DNA from: a virus
IMG/VR virus record: IMGVR_UViG_3300019360_000021
Location: 1-38,527 of that record
Strand: one strand, 5' to 3'
Length of the DNA stretch: 38,527 bases
The translations under genes and the position numbers were made by a program. Below are positions 22,041 to 30,010 of this stretch, piece by piece (within the stretch, counting starts at the first letter, position 1; each line of letters opens with the position of its first letter). Below the pieces are notes generated by a model, which saw only the letters and a list, made by a program, of their open reading frames with translations, had not been told where the DNA came from and did no database searches.

Positions 22041-22949
22041 CTATGCGCCCGACCCCTCCGGGTAGGCGATCTTGTAAAGGCCGGCGTGCTTCTCGCGGGC
22101 CGCCCTGTAGCCAGGATGACGCTTGTCGTTGTAGGCCGCGGCCCACTCCTTGTCGGCGCGCAGGCGTTCGATTTCCCCCTTGGCCTGCTCCGGCGTCAGG
22201 CCGCCGCCGCGCGCCCCGCCGCCGATAAGATTGTCTTCCTGGTAGTGCAGGCGGCCCACCATCGCCAGCAGCTTGGCGATGCCGGTCGCGCTGTCGAGCT
22301 TGAGCGTCTTCAGCTCCTGGTGCAGCTCGGGGATGTTGAGTTTGCGCGCGGGGTCGGCCAGCGCCCGGTTGGCGAACTCCAGGTTCTCGTCGAAGCTCTT
22401 GCCCCAGGCCTCGGTCAGCGCCGCGCGCCCCTTCGTATGGCGCTCACCCTCGGCCGTCTCCGCCGCCTTGAAGGCAGCGGCCATGTCGGCCACGTACCAG
22501 TCATGCATGGCCGCCGCCGCCGCCTGCGTGACCCCGGCCTTGTGCGCCGCCGTGGCGAAAGCCTTGGCCACCTCGTCGCTGTACCAGGCGGCGCCGTCCG
22601 GCTTCTTCAACTGGTAGCCCTCGGCCTTCTCCGGCCGGCCCAGCCGGTTCCACACCGGGTCCCACTCCTCCGCCTTGGCGTCCTTGCCCGGCAGCGCGAT
22701 CTTGTCGGCGCCGAACTGGCGCTGGAAGTTGTCGTGCGCCTTCACCAGATCGCCCAGCGACTTGTAGCCGTTCTTGGCGATCGAGGCCTTCCCGGCATCG
22801 TCGAGGCCGGCAGTCCACTCGGCGGCGCCGCCCTGGCCGCCGTCGGCGCCGCCCTGGCCGCCGTCGGCGCCGCCCTGGCCGCCGGCAGCGCCGAGCAGCG
22901 CGCCGCCGCCGTCGCCCGTATCGGGGGCGAAATTGATCCTGATCCGCAT
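22041..22949 (-). CDS. Scaffolding protein
   Basis: A 302-residue acidic/helical protein. The N-terminus holds three tandem copies of a GGQGGAD heptapeptide (21-bp DNA repeat near 22824-22886), a flexible Gly-rich linker. The body contains WTAGLDDAGKASIAKNGYKS, YKSLGDLVKAHDNFQRQFGA and LPGKDAKAEEWDPVWNRLGR, typical of podovirus scaffolds of the BPP-1 group (with the phrase that the head assembly chaperone occurs right before the capsid gene). Helical C-terminus ends with KIAYPEGSGA. It should guide procapsid assembly and then exit the head. Confidence 0.82.
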   Translation of the reverse strand: MRIRINFAPDTGDGGGALLGAAGGQGGADGGQGGADGGQGGAAEWTAGLDDAGKASIAKNGYKSLGDLVKAHDNFQRQFGADKIALPGKDAKAEEWDPVWNRLGRPEKAEGYQLKKPDGAAWYSDEVAKAFATAAHKAGVTQAAAAAMHDWYVADMAAAFKAAETAEGERHTKGRAALTEAWGKSFDENLEFANRALADPARKLNIPELHQELKTLKLDSATGIAKLLAMVGRLHYQEDNLIGGGARGGGLTPEQAKGEIERLRADKEWAAAYNDKRHPGYRAAREKHAGLYKIAYPEGSGA

Positions 22950-22953
22950 GGCT

Positions 22954-23280
22954 CTACCTCACTTTCATGCGCGCGATCAACACGTCGCGCTGGACCGCCA
23001 CGGGCTCCGGCAATCCCGGCAGCATCTCCAGCAGGCGCACGAGCTCGGGCACCCAGCGCGTCGGGTCGACGGTCCGCGCCAGCGCCAGCGCGTCAGCTGC
23101 CTGCTGCGTCGCCCGCTGCAGCCCGGCGCTGTGGCGCGCCTGTTCCTCCTCGATCGCCGTAAAGCGGCCCTCGAGCTCGTTGCTGGCGCGCACCTGCGCC
23201 GCCAGCGACGGCGGTTCTGGCGTCTCCGCCGCCGCCGGCGGTTCTGGCGTCTCCGCCGCCGTTGTCTTTTCCTTGCTCAC
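22954..23280 (-). CDS. Small head-module protein with PEPP repeats
   Basis: A 108-residue protein from GTG 23280, which overlaps the upstream stop (GTGA). The N-terminus repeats AAETPEPPA twice (a 27-bp DNA direct repeat near 23210-23260), giving a flexible Pro/Glu arm; the rest is a helical coiled-coil-like region with a basic C-terminus (VLIARMKVR). Between the Bbp19-like gene and the scaffold; might be a scaffold partner or head completion protein. Family not recognised. Confidence 0.6.
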   Translation of the reverse strand: MSKEKTTAAETPEPPAAAETPEPPSLAAQVRASNELEGRFTAIEEEQARHSAGLQRATQQAADALALARTVDPTRWVPELVRLLEMLPGLPEPVAVQRDVLIARMKVR

Positions 23281-23570
23281 AGTCCCTCCTCCGTGGCGGC
23301 CAGCAGGTCCGCCGGTTCCAGTCCGGCCACACGCCGGATGTGCAGATAAACGGCGCGCATGCCCTCGGCCGCGAATACCTCGCGGTCGCTGCCGGCGCCC
23401 TCCATGGTGCTGTCGTCGACGAAGCAGAACTTGCGCAGATCGGCCAGCACCAGCTCGCCCCCGTCATTGCCGCCGGCGAACAGCGCCGCATAGGCGCCCG
23501 CCACCGCGGCCCGCTCCTCGCGCGTCCACTTGCTCCGCAGCCATGCCGCCGCGCGTTTCATCGGGATCAT
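23277..23570 (-). CDS. Bbp19-like phage protein
   Basis: A 97-residue protein from ATG 23570, overlapping the portal stop (ATGA). YAALFAGGNDGGELVLADLR, FCFVDDSTM and GMRAVYLHIRRV match the pattern of the Bbp19-like family (F-x3-G-x2-G-x2-VL-x-DL) that lies directly behind the portal gene in BPP-1 and many related podo- and siphoviruses. Structural or assembly role is presumed; the biochemical function of this family is unknown. Confidence 0.78.
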   Translation of the reverse strand: MIPMKRAAAWLRSKWTREERAAVAGAYAALFAGGNDGGELVLADLRKFCFVDDSTMEGAGSDREVFAAEGMRAVYLHIRRVAGLEPADLLAATEEGL

Positions 23571-25198
23571 GCCGCCTTCCTCACTTCCTGTCCGATCTGC
23601 ACCGCCTCCGTCGCCGCCTTGAGGCCCTGGCCGGCCGGCGCCGCCAGCTGCGCCATCTGCGCCGCCATCTGCAGTTGCCGGCGCTGCTGGCGGAGCGCCG
23701 CCACCGCGCGCGGATCGCGCATGATGCCGGCCGGCACGGCGAAGCCTTCGGCGATCTGCCGCGCCGTCTTGTCGGCGTCGAAGTTGTCCCAAACGTCGCC
23801 GTTCTGCGAGGCCAGCGGCGTGATGCCCTCGATCGAGCGCAGGATCGCGTTCGCCTCGCTGGCCTTCTGCGCCCGCGCCAGCGGGCTGGTGTAGACCACG
23901 CGCAGGCCCGGATACTGCCGCAGGATCGCCGGCGGCGGCGGGAAGGCGCCGGCGCGGAACAGCAGCATGAACATGCGGTCGATGAAGGGCGACAGGAATT
24001 CGCTCGTCACCCGCCCCAGGTGCGGTCCCATGAGCCGCAGCTTCTCCTCCTGCCGGCCCAGGAATTCCGTCGCCGTCATGTTCGGCTGCTGCACCATCAG
24101 CAGCAGGCTCCAGTGGTAGCCCTCGCGGATGGCCTGCCGCCGCTGCTCCTCCATCTCGAGCCCCAGGTTGACGTTCGGGTTGGTCAGCAGCGGCTCGAGC
24201 AGCCGCCGCCCCGTCGTCGGATCGATGCCGCCGTAGATCGGCTGCCCCGGCGTGGCGCGGATGCCGCGCATGGCGAACTCGTCCGCCGCCAGGATGGGCG
24301 GGTCCACCGCCTTCTGCGCCGCGATGATCGTGGTCTTGCTCATCTGGTTGAGCATCTTCACGTCCGGCAGCACCAGCATGGCCGGGCTGTCGCCGTACAC
24401 GTCGCCGCTCAGGGTGCTCCAGCGCGGCACCTGGTAGGGGAACTCGAAATAGCCCTGCCGTCGCCAGTCATTGAGCGTGCTCTTGCCGTCCACCTCCATG
24501 TAGACCGAGCCGAAGGGGCGGCCGGCCGGCAGCTCGAGATCCAGCTCGGCCGCCGGCAGCACGCTGTGCTGAAACCAGAATTTCTGCTCGGGCGTCTTCT
24601 CCGCCGCCGCCGCCACTTTGCCCCCGATACCGGGCCACTGCTTCACCGCCTGGCGGGCCGTGAACTGGAAGCGCCGGTGCAGGCCGTCCACCTGCTCGAA
24701 CTGGTTCTGCTCGATGCAGCATTCCGACAGCCGCCGGGTGCTGTAATAGAAGCGCCGGGTCCCGACGATCTGCTCGCTATAGAAGGCGCTGGTTCCGAAG
24801 GTCGAAAGATCGCCGTACTGATCGAAGACGCGGTTGTAGAAGGCGTCGCCCTCGGCGGCGAGCACATTGAGCGTGATGTTGGATACCGTCGCCATCCATT
24901 GTTGCGCGTCATATTCTTCGTTCAGCTCGTCGATCTCATGCGCGTAGTGCATCCACTTGTTGGCGGGGTTGCTCACCATGCCGTAGATCCCGGCCGCCAG
25001 GTTCTCGTTGGCCATCCCGGCGGTGCCGTCGTAGATCTGGCTGGTGCGTTTGGTCCTCGGCGTCACCGTCGTGGTGAACTCGTTGCGCAGCGGCCGCGTC
25101 AGGTCGGCCAGCTCCTGCCAATGGCTCTCCCACGTCCCGCGCTCGCCCTTGAGCCGGTCGTGACGGTCCAGCAGCAGCTTGGCGACGTCGTCAGCCAT
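23567..25198 (-). CDS. Portal (head-tail connector) protein
   Basis: A 543-residue protein from ATG 25198. HWQELADLTRPLRNEFTTTV, IYDGTAGMANENLAAGIYGM, and the RFQFTARQAVKQWPG segment are typical of the T7/BPP-1-like head-to-tail connector family (PF12236 type); the QVPRWSTLSGDVYGDSPAML and LLMVQQPNMTATEFLGRQEE blocks are also conserved. Length fits (500-560). Lies between the esterase gene and the Bbp19-like gene. It nucleates the procapsid and is the docking ring for the terminase. Confidence 0.92.
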   Translation of the reverse strand: MADDVAKLLLDRHDRLKGERGTWESHWQELADLTRPLRNEFTTTVTPRTKRTSQIYDGTAGMANENLAAGIYGMVSNPANKWMHYAHEIDELNEEYDAQQWMATVSNITLNVLAAEGDAFYNRVFDQYGDLSTFGTSAFYSEQIVGTRRFYYSTRRLSECCIEQNQFEQVDGLHRRFQFTARQAVKQWPGIGGKVAAAAEKTPEQKFWFQHSVLPAAELDLELPAGRPFGSVYMEVDGKSTLNDWRRQGYFEFPYQVPRWSTLSGDVYGDSPAMLVLPDVKMLNQMSKTTIIAAQKAVDPPILAADEFAMRGIRATPGQPIYGGIDPTTGRRLLEPLLTNPNVNLGLEMEEQRRQAIREGYHWSLLLMVQQPNMTATEFLGRQEEKLRLMGPHLGRVTSEFLSPFIDRMFMLLFRAGAFPPPPAILRQYPGLRVVYTSPLARAQKASEANAILRSIEGITPLASQNGDVWDNFDADKTARQIAEGFAVPAGIMRDPRAVAALRQQRRQLQMAAQMAQLAAPAGQGLKAATEAVQIGQEVRKAA

Positions 25199-25883
25199 CA
25201 GACCCGCCCTGTTGCAGCAGTCCCCACGCCGCCAGGATCACGCCCGTCGTGTCGTGGCCGGTGCCGAAGTCCCAGCGGTGGACGCCGCCGGGGATCATAC
25301 GCACCTCGACGGGATCATATCCAGCGTCGCGGAAACGCTGGATGCCCGGCGCGCCGGGAAGCCCGCCGCCCCCGGATCCGCCGCCATTGAATGGCTCGAT
25401 CCAGTCGGCGTCCCCGTGCAGGTGCAGGATCGACGTGCAGGTCTGCCCGCAGCTGATGGTGGGGTCGCTCGGCACGCCGGCTACGCTCGCCATGCCCATG
25501 AGCATCGCCGTGTCGCCGGCCAGGTGGTAGGCGAAGCGGCCGCCGTTGGAGATGCCGCACGCATAGACCAGGTTCGACGACAGCCGCTCGCGCGCCAGCA
25601 GGTCGCGGAGGAAGGCGATGTCGTCGATCGCCTGCTCCTCGGCCCAGGTGGTCGGCGGCTCGCTGCCGGCGTTCCAGCTCGGGATGAGGCCGGCTCCCTG
25701 CGGGTAGATAACCGCCGCGCCAGGGGCGCGCTCATGCAGCAGCGCCTCGGCCGCGAACGCCGCCGCACTCTGCCCCTTGCCGTGCAGGCCCAGGATCACC
25801 ATCTCGCCGATGATGCCGGGGTCGGCAATCAGATATTTCCTCCGCCGTCCCTGGAAGGGATAGGCGCGTTCGCTCAGCATCAT
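25191..25883 (-). CDS. Alpha/beta-hydrolase, LpqC/PHB-depolymerase-like esterase
   Basis: A 230-residue protein from ATG 25883 (ATGA overlap with upstream stop, GGAGG four bases upstream). The nucleophile elbow GISNGGRFAYHLA has the Ser of the G-x-S-x-G motif; Asp in LHLHGDADWIEPF and His in IPGGVHRWDFG complete the triad; MVILGLHGKGQ is the oxyanion region. This is the layout of the poly(3-hydroxybutyrate) depolymerase/LpqC esterase family. There is no signal peptide. Sitting between the portal and two exported proteins in the head module, it may be a virion-associated esterase deacetylating surface polysaccharide, or an auxiliary metabolic gene. Confidence 0.8.
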   Translation of the reverse strand: MMLSERAYPFQGRRRKYLIADPGIIGEMVILGLHGKGQSAAAFAAEALLHERAPGAAVIYPQGAGLIPSWNAGSEPPTTWAEEQAIDDIAFLRDLLARERLSSNLVYACGISNGGRFAYHLAGDTAMLMGMASVAGVPSDPTISCGQTCTSILHLHGDADWIEPFNGGGSGGGGLPGAPGIQRFRDAGYDPVEVRMIPGGVHRWDFGTGHDTTGVILAAWGLLQQGGSDG

Positions 25884-26689
25884 CCGGCCTCCCTCCATCG
25901 CGCGCGGTTGTCATTGGCGGGCCGCTCACCGACGCCGAGCAGCGGCAGCAGCGACGGAGCGCCGCCGGCCGGCGCCGACGCGTCCAGCTCGACGCCGATC
26001 GCCGTCCAGGCCGATGCAGAGTTGCTGCCCCAGGTCACGCCGGTTCCCGTGAAGCCACTATCGCGGCTGGCCGTCTCCAGGCCGGTGGCCGGCGTGTTGA
26101 AGCCGATGTCGTGGCGCTCGGTCCAATTCGTCGGCGCCGTCATGCCGGCCGGGTTGGTGCTGTTGTTGAGCGCCACCACGGTCGGGTTGCTGGTCGTCAC
26201 GCTCGACGCGAAGGTGACCGTAGGTGTCGCCGCCGCCAGTCCGGTATCAATATCGAACTGGACGACGGCCGCTGACCCGGTGTTGGTCATGCCGCTGACG
26301 CGCAGCACGCTGAGCGCGATGCCCGTGCCCGCGGCGCCGGTCACATCGACCGAGACGGTCATGCTGACATTGGTGGCGAGCGAGTTGGCAACGAAGGCAT
26401 ATTCCACCGTGCCGCTGGCCGCGACCTGCGTGAAGGCGATGCTGGTCGAGGTCGTCACCGTCGGCGCCTGCGCGGTTCCGGTGACCTTGAAAAATACGAA
26501 CAGCAGATCGTTCGCGGCCGGTGTGAACGAACCGGTGGTGTAGACCGAAAGGGCGCTGGTGTTGGCGAGGCTGACCCCGGCGACGACAGCGGCGGCCCAG
26601 GCCTGCTCGACGAGGGCCAGCCACAGCAGCGCGGCGAACAGCAGGCGGCGGACCTGCCCGCCGAAGCGCGGCGCGCGAAGGCGGGTCAT
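25880..26689 (-). CDS. Exported beta-rich protein in the head module
   Basis: A 269-residue protein from ATG 26689, overlapping the upstream stop (ATGA). It begins with a clear Sec signal: basic residues, the hydrophobic core RRLLFAALLWLALVEQAWA and cleavage near AWA-AAV. The mature part is Ser/Thr/Val-rich and beta-stranded (SLANTSALSVYTTGSFTPAA, then WGSNSASAWTAIGVELDAS), like the concanavalin-type or adhesin domains in some phage virion and surface proteins. Signal peptides are unusual for virion proteins, so it may instead be secreted by the lysogen or infected cell. Family not recognised. Confidence 0.65.
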   Translation of the reverse strand: MTRLRAPRFGGQVRRLLFAALLWLALVEQAWAAAVVAGVSLANTSALSVYTTGSFTPAANDLLFVFFKVTGTAQAPTVTTSTSIAFTQVAASGTVEYAFVANSLATNVSMTVSVDVTGAAGTGIALSVLRVSGMTNTGSAAVVQFDIDTGLAAATPTVTFASSVTTSNPTVVALNNSTNPAGMTAPTNWTERHDIGFNTPATGLETASRDSGFTGTGVTWGSNSASAWTAIGVELDASAPAGGAPSLLPLLGVGERPANDNRARWREAG

Positions 26690-27888
26690 GGCGCGGTGAA
26701 CCCCGCGGCACAGACCCGCATGGTCGTCACACCGGCCGCGCTGGCGAAGTTGAAGGCCGTGTTGGCGGTCGTGCGCAGCGGCACCGGCAGGGTGACGATG
26801 GCGCCGCCGATGGCACTGCTGCTGGCTGGTGCCGCGATCTCGTAGAGCGCCGTGCTGCCGTCCTTCATGGTGACGTAGGTCGAGGTCGAGCTGGTGTTGA
26901 TGACCGAGATCGATGTGATGTAGTTCCTGACGCCGGAACCGGCGGCCGCGATGACGGCCGTATCGCTGGTGCCCGTGGCGTTTCCGCAGCCGCGCACCAC
27001 GTTGTCGTAAAGCGTGTACGGAGCGACCACCTGGCGCCCGATGACGTCGAACTGCGCATCGACGCGGTCGTCGTTGGCGACGGCGGTGACGTTGCTGGTT
27101 CTGGCGCGACCGCCGATCTTGACCGGGTTCTGGCCATCGGCGCTGTCGTGCGCGATCGTCCCCTGCACTTCGAACGCCGAGCCGTCGACCGGCCCGGTGA
27201 CCACGTCCACATTGCCCATGTTGTTGTCGCCGGCGGCAATGGTCGCAACATCGACGTCGCCGATGTTGTTGCTGCCAGCCGGGATCGCCGACACCAGGTC
27301 GACGTCCAGTTCGCGGTCGTTGCCGCACTTGACGGCGCCGACGTCGCCGGCGTCCATCGTATCGGTCGCCTCGATGCAGCCCATGGCGACGATATTGGTG
27401 GTGCCGACGGTGAAGGTTCCATCGTCGGCCAGCGGGATGTTGTCGATGATCTGCAGCGCCGTCGTTTGCGTCTGCTGTTCGGCGAAAGTCGAGGCACCCG
27501 TGGGCAGGGGCAGCGAGGAGGCATCGATCGTGAGCGAGCCCCCGTTGTCGTCCACCGAGAGAACGCCGGTCGAATCGTTGGCGACGGTCACCCTGAGCGC
27601 CGTGGCCTCGGTGCCGCCGCCGCTGGTGGAGAGGGGCGCCGGCACCGACACAAAGACGCGCCCCTGCGCGTCGCAAGCGAAGGGCGAGTAATCCCCGTTG
27701 GCCGAGGTGAAGGTGGCGCCGGCGCTGTCGTTGCGCACGCACAGCCCGAAGCTGCCGACGTGCCCGGACACGTGCTGCGTGTCCTCGGTCTTCTGGTCCT
27801 GCGCCCAGCTGACAGCTGACAGCTGACAGCTGACAGCCAAGGCGAGCCGGGCGAGCCACTGGCGCGGTCGCGCGATTGGGGGCCGCAT
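26686..27888 (-). CDS. Exported repeat-rich structural-like protein
   Basis: A 400-residue protein from ATG 27888. The first about 30 residues are a signal peptide (basic MRPPIARPRQWLARL, core LALAVSCQLSAVSWA) whose hydrophobic core is encoded by a heptamer DNA repeat. The mature part is beta-rich with many D-x-V/D-V-D strings (NNIGDVDVATIAAGDNNMGN), resembling phage proteins annotated as structural or neck/tail spike-like in related genomes. It overlaps its neighbours by a few bases on both sides. Role unknown; either virion surface or secreted. Confidence 0.6.
   Translation of the reverse strand: MRPPIARPRQWLARLALAVSCQLSAVSWAQDQKTEDTQHVSGHVGSFGLCVRNDSAGATFTSANGDYSPFACDAQGRVFVSVPAPLSTSGGGTEATALRVTVANDSTGVLSVDDNGGSLTIDASSLPLPTGASTFAEQQTQTTALQIIDNIPLADDGTFTVGTTNIVAMGCIEATDTMDAGDVGAVKCGNDRELDVDLVSAIPAGSNNIGDVDVATIAAGDNNMGNVDVVTGPVDGSAFEVQGTIAHDSADGQNPVKIGGRARTSNVTAVANDDRVDAQFDVIGRQVVAPYTLYDNVVRGCGNATGTSDTAVIAAAGSGVRNYITSISVINTSSTSTYVTMKDGSTALYEIAAPASSSAIGGAIVTLPVPLRTTANTAFNFASAAGVTTMRVCAAGFTAP
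27808..27838 (-). repeat. Heptamer repeat inside signal-peptide codons
   Basis: Four or more exact GCTGTCA units in tandem on the minus strand (CAGCTGA on plus), encoding AVSCQLSAVS of the signal peptide of the 26686-27888 gene. It is the purest array of the family in the window. Confidence 0.75.
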
Positions 27889-28274
27889 CAGTCGAACTCC
27901 TCGCGGTAGCCGACCAGGGTGGAGCCCGCGGCCACGATGCCGCGCACCTCGCCGGTCACCTCCAGCACCAGCTCGCGGCCGGGCGCCGCGAACATGCGCC
28001 AGCCCACGCCGGCGCCGCTCGCCGTCACGCCGCTCTTGCCGATGAACACGTCCATGTCTCCCGTGAGCAGCTGCACCACGATGCGCCGGCGCGTCGCCCG
28101 CGCCGCCGCGATGACGACGCCGCCGACAGTGGTGTCGATCGTGGCTTCGCCGTAGGCGTAGTCGCCGGCGCCGCGGCTGCGCTCGATGTCCTTGGTGGGG
28201 ATGTGCTCGCCGCCATCGACGCGCGAGCGCATGGTGATGGTGGTGCCGGCCGCATCTTTGACGTCATAGGCCAC
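27888..28274 (-). CDS. Small structural protein of the head module
   Basis: A 128-residue beta-rich protein from ATG 28274 (MAYDVKDAAGTTITMRSRVD). The start, and the pair DMDVFIGKSGVTASGAGVGW and GRELVLEVTGEVRGIVAAGS, are typical of small phage beta-sandwich proteins found near tail completion genes. It overlaps the next gene's ATG by one base. Similar in style to the 28908-29222 product (structural, possibly a fibre or head-surface decoration). No family is confidently assigned. Confidence 0.6.
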   Translation of the reverse strand: MAYDVKDAAGTTITMRSRVDGGEHIPTKDIERSRGAGDYAYGEATIDTTVGGVVIAAARATRRRIVVQLLTGDMDVFIGKSGVTASGAGVGWRMFAAPGRELVLEVTGEVRGIVAAGSTLVGYREEFD

Positions 28275-28277
28275 AAG

Positions 28278-28409
28278 CTAGAACCCCGCCGCTATCCAGC
28301 CGCTTTGATCCGGATCGCTGAAATCCAGCTGTCCCGGCTTGCCGCCCGGCGCCGGCGGCGCGAAGAAGTCACGGTTGAGCAGATGACAAAGCCGCACCAG
28401 GAAGGCCAT
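28278..28409 (-). CDS. 43-residue small protein
   Basis: ATG 28409 opens four bases behind the upstream stop (28414) and the frame closes with TAG at 28278, four bases before the next start, filling the gap tightly. The product begins MAFLVRLCHLLNRDFFAPPA and ends DPDQSGWIAAGF. No other frame fits this gap, so I consider it likely real. The ribosome site is weak (GAGG only two bases from ATG), suggesting translational coupling. Function unknown. Confidence 0.5.
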   Translation of the reverse strand: MAFLVRLCHLLNRDFFAPPAPGGKPGQLDFSDPDQSGWIAAGF

Positions 28410-28413
28410 GGCC

Positions 28414-28911
28414 TCACCGCCCCACGATGGCCGACAGCTGATTGAGCTTGTCCTGGTACTCCTGCTCGCGCGCCGCCGCCGTGTGCTCGCGGGCTCGCAA
28501 CCGCTCCTCGCGCTCGTCGAGGGCGGCCTGGCGGCTCTCGATCGCGCGCTCGCGCTGCGCCAGCGCCGCCGCCGTGGCCGCGGCCGCCTTCACCTGCTCG
28601 TCGAGCGCCCGCCGCTCGGTCTTGCTGCGCGCCGCGAAGGCCGCCTGGTCTTCGGCCAGCTTGGCGGCCTGGCCCTCGACGGTGCGCGCGCGGTTGCCGA
28701 CCTCCAGCGCCTTGGTCGCCACCGTCTGCTCGCGTTCCCTCAAGTTCACCTCGAGCGCGCGCAGCTCCTCGAGGCGCGCGCCGGCCTCGCTCGACAGCGC
28801 GTGCAGTTCCCGGGCGCGCTGGGTGCAGCGGTTGACATCGGTCAGCAGCGCCAGCAGCGCGAACACGCCGGCCTCGTCCGCCGGCGTCGAATTCGGAGCC
28901 ATCCCCATCAT
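28414..28911 (-). CDS. Coiled-coil protein of the structural module
   Basis: A 165-residue protein from ATG 28911, which overlaps the upstream stop (ATGA). After a short N-terminus it is a continuous charged helix (ELHALSSEAGARLEELRALE, later ALDEREERLRAREHTAAARE), clearly a long coiled coil. No membrane segment or signal is seen, which argues against a spanin. It might be a tail-length or chaperone-like scaffold for nearby surface proteins. Family not recognised. Confidence 0.65.
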   Translation of the reverse strand: MMGMAPNSTPADEAGVFALLALLTDVNRCTQRARELHALSSEAGARLEELRALEVNLREREQTVATKALEVGNRARTVEGQAAKLAEDQAAFAARSKTERRALDEQVKAAAATAAALAQRERAIESRQAALDEREERLRAREHTAAAREQEYQDKLNQLSAIVGR

Positions 28912-29222
28912 GTCGCCACTCCCACCTTCAGCCCGCCGGCGACGCTGCCGACCGCGCCCAGGATGCGGTTGCTGCCGGCGGCCATGCGGAACCGCGTGCC
29001 CACGTTGGTGCCGTCGGGATTGGCGCCGACGGCGACGTGGCAGTTGGCGTCGCAGGTCAGCTCGATGAAGCGCGTATCGGTGTTGAGCGCGGCCGACTGC
29101 GCGTTGCCGGCCCCGATCGCCACCTCCTGGGTGGTGATGGCCGGCGCCTGCACGGTCTGCGCCGTCGACCCCCAATCGCGCGACCGCGCCAGTTCCCGAT
29201 ACTCCGCGATGTAGAGCGGCAT
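28908..29222 (-). CDS. Small structural protein, beta-rich
   Basis: A 104-residue protein beginning MPLYIAEYRELARSRDWGST. The pattern PAITTQEVAIGAGNAQSAAL, FIELTCDANCHVAVGAN and RFRMAAGSNRILGAV resembles small phage proteins of head-tail modules, where such beta-sandwich proteins decorate the virion. GAGGAAAAA precedes the ATG, and a heptamer repeat fills the leader. Two cysteines (CDANC) could form a loop disulfide or metal site. No family assigned. Confidence 0.6.
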   Translation of the reverse strand: MPLYIAEYRELARSRDWGSTAQTVQAPAITTQEVAIGAGNAQSAALNTDTRFIELTCDANCHVAVGANPDGTNVGTRFRMAAGSNRILGAVGSVAGGLKVGVAT

Positions 29223-29228
29223 TTTTTC

Positions 29229-29265
29229 CTCACTGCAAACTGTGAACTGTCAACTGTTCACTGCC
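29229..29265 (-). repeat. Heptamer repeat upstream of the 104-residue structural gene
   Basis: Plus-strand heptamers GCAAACT, GTGAACT, GTCAACT, GTTCACT in tandem, containing the dyad GTGAAC-n8-GTTCAC. They fill the gap between the stop at 29267 and the GAGG site of the 28908-29222 gene. Confidence 0.7.
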
Positions 29266-29266
29266 C

Positions 29267-29452
29267 TCACTGCCCCAGCAACGCCTTCGCCGCCACCGGC
29301 GCCGGCGACGCATCGCCGAGGCCGCCGGTCAGGATGGTGCTGGCCCGCCCGCGCGCGGCATAGGCGCGCCGGCGCTCCTCCAGCGCTGCCTGCTGCACGG
29401 CCGCATCGTCACGCCGCGGCGGCGCCGGGCTCGGGCTGCTGAAGAAGCACAT
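29267..29452 (-). CDS. Small podovirus protein (CFFSSP type)
   Basis: A 61-residue protein. I chose ATG 29452 (MCFFSSPSPAPPRRDDAAVQ) since AGGAG lies six bases before it, while ATG 29458 touches the Shine-Dalgarno. The MCFFSSP start, the ARGRASTILTGGLGDAS motif and the terminal KALLGQ are typical of a small conserved podovirus protein next to gp13/gp14-like genes. Function unknown, presumed minor virion component. It overlaps the gp13-like gene's end by 44 bases. Confidence 0.65.
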   Translation of the reverse strand: MCFFSSPSPAPPRRDDAAVQQAALEERRRAYAARGRASTILTGGLGDASPAPVAAKALLGQ

Positions 29453-29966
29453 CGCCATCTCCTGTAGGCGTGGGTCTCAGATCCGCCCTGTCGCATGACC
29501 GCCACGCATAGCGGATGAAGCTCTCGCCGTTCTTGCCGAAGTCGAGCACCACCGCCTCGCGCGCCGCCCCCAGATACTCGAGGAAGGCGTGGGCGTCGCG
29601 GTGATCGGCCAAGCTGTGGCATTCCGCGCGGATGGCGCCGCGCGCGCGCAGCTCCGGGATCAGCTCGCGCTTGATGTAGCGGCAGGCCTGCAAGGCCACC
29701 TCGAGCCAGCGGTCGGTCGCGAACATGGCCACGCCGTACACACGCGGCCACAGTTCCTTGGCCGCCACCACCGCCACCGGCGCGAAGGGCGCCTGCAGGG
29801 TGGCGATCACCGCCCCGCAGTTCGCCAGCAGGCTCTCGTCGGCGATGCGCTCGAAGGCCGTTTCGGACGGCTCCTCCCAGCGCGTGGCGAAGATCTCGCG
29901 CCGGTCGATCGCGCGCATATGCCGCGCCACCTCCAGCACCAGCCCCCGCGACAACCCCAGGATCAT
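29409..29966 (-). CDS. Internal virion protein A-like (T7 gp13 / DUF2833-like)
   Basis: A 185-residue protein from ATG 29966 (GGGGG a few bases upstream). The sequence VARHMRAIDRREIFATRWEE, VAMFATDRWLEVALQACRYI and DAHAFLEYLGA closely follows T7 gp13-like internal proteins (GNAT-like fold) that are conserved in podoviruses. C-terminus extra, ending QQPEPGAAAA. A REP-like palindrome and a terminator sit right upstream. T7 gp13 is needed for infectivity but is not abundant in virions; exact role unknown. Confidence 0.75.
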   Translation of the reverse strand: MILGLSRGLVLEVARHMRAIDRREIFATRWEEPSETAFERIADESLLANCGAVIATLQAPFAPVAVVAAKELWPRVYGVAMFATDRWLEVALQACRYIKRELIPELRARGAIRAECHSLADHRDAHAFLEYLGAAREAVVLDFGKNGESFIRYAWRSCDRADLRPTPTGDGDVLLQQPEPGAAAA

Positions 29967-29975
29967 CCGACCCCC

Positions 29976-30000
29976 TGTAGGGGCGCGCCGCGCGCGCCCG
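29976..30000 (+). repeat. REP-like palindrome 2
   Basis: TGTAGGGGCG head, 8-bp stem GGGCGCGC/GCGCGCCC with loop CGC (29981-29999). Nearly identical to the copy at 20931, and also directly upstream of a ribosome binding site on the minus strand. Confidence 0.65.
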
Positions 30001-30010
30001 CCTGCACGCA

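Noticed and set aside
28414-28911. Inner-membrane spanin (Rz-like) because of the coiled coil
   Set aside because: No N-terminal membrane anchor and position is in the structural module, not the lysis cassette.
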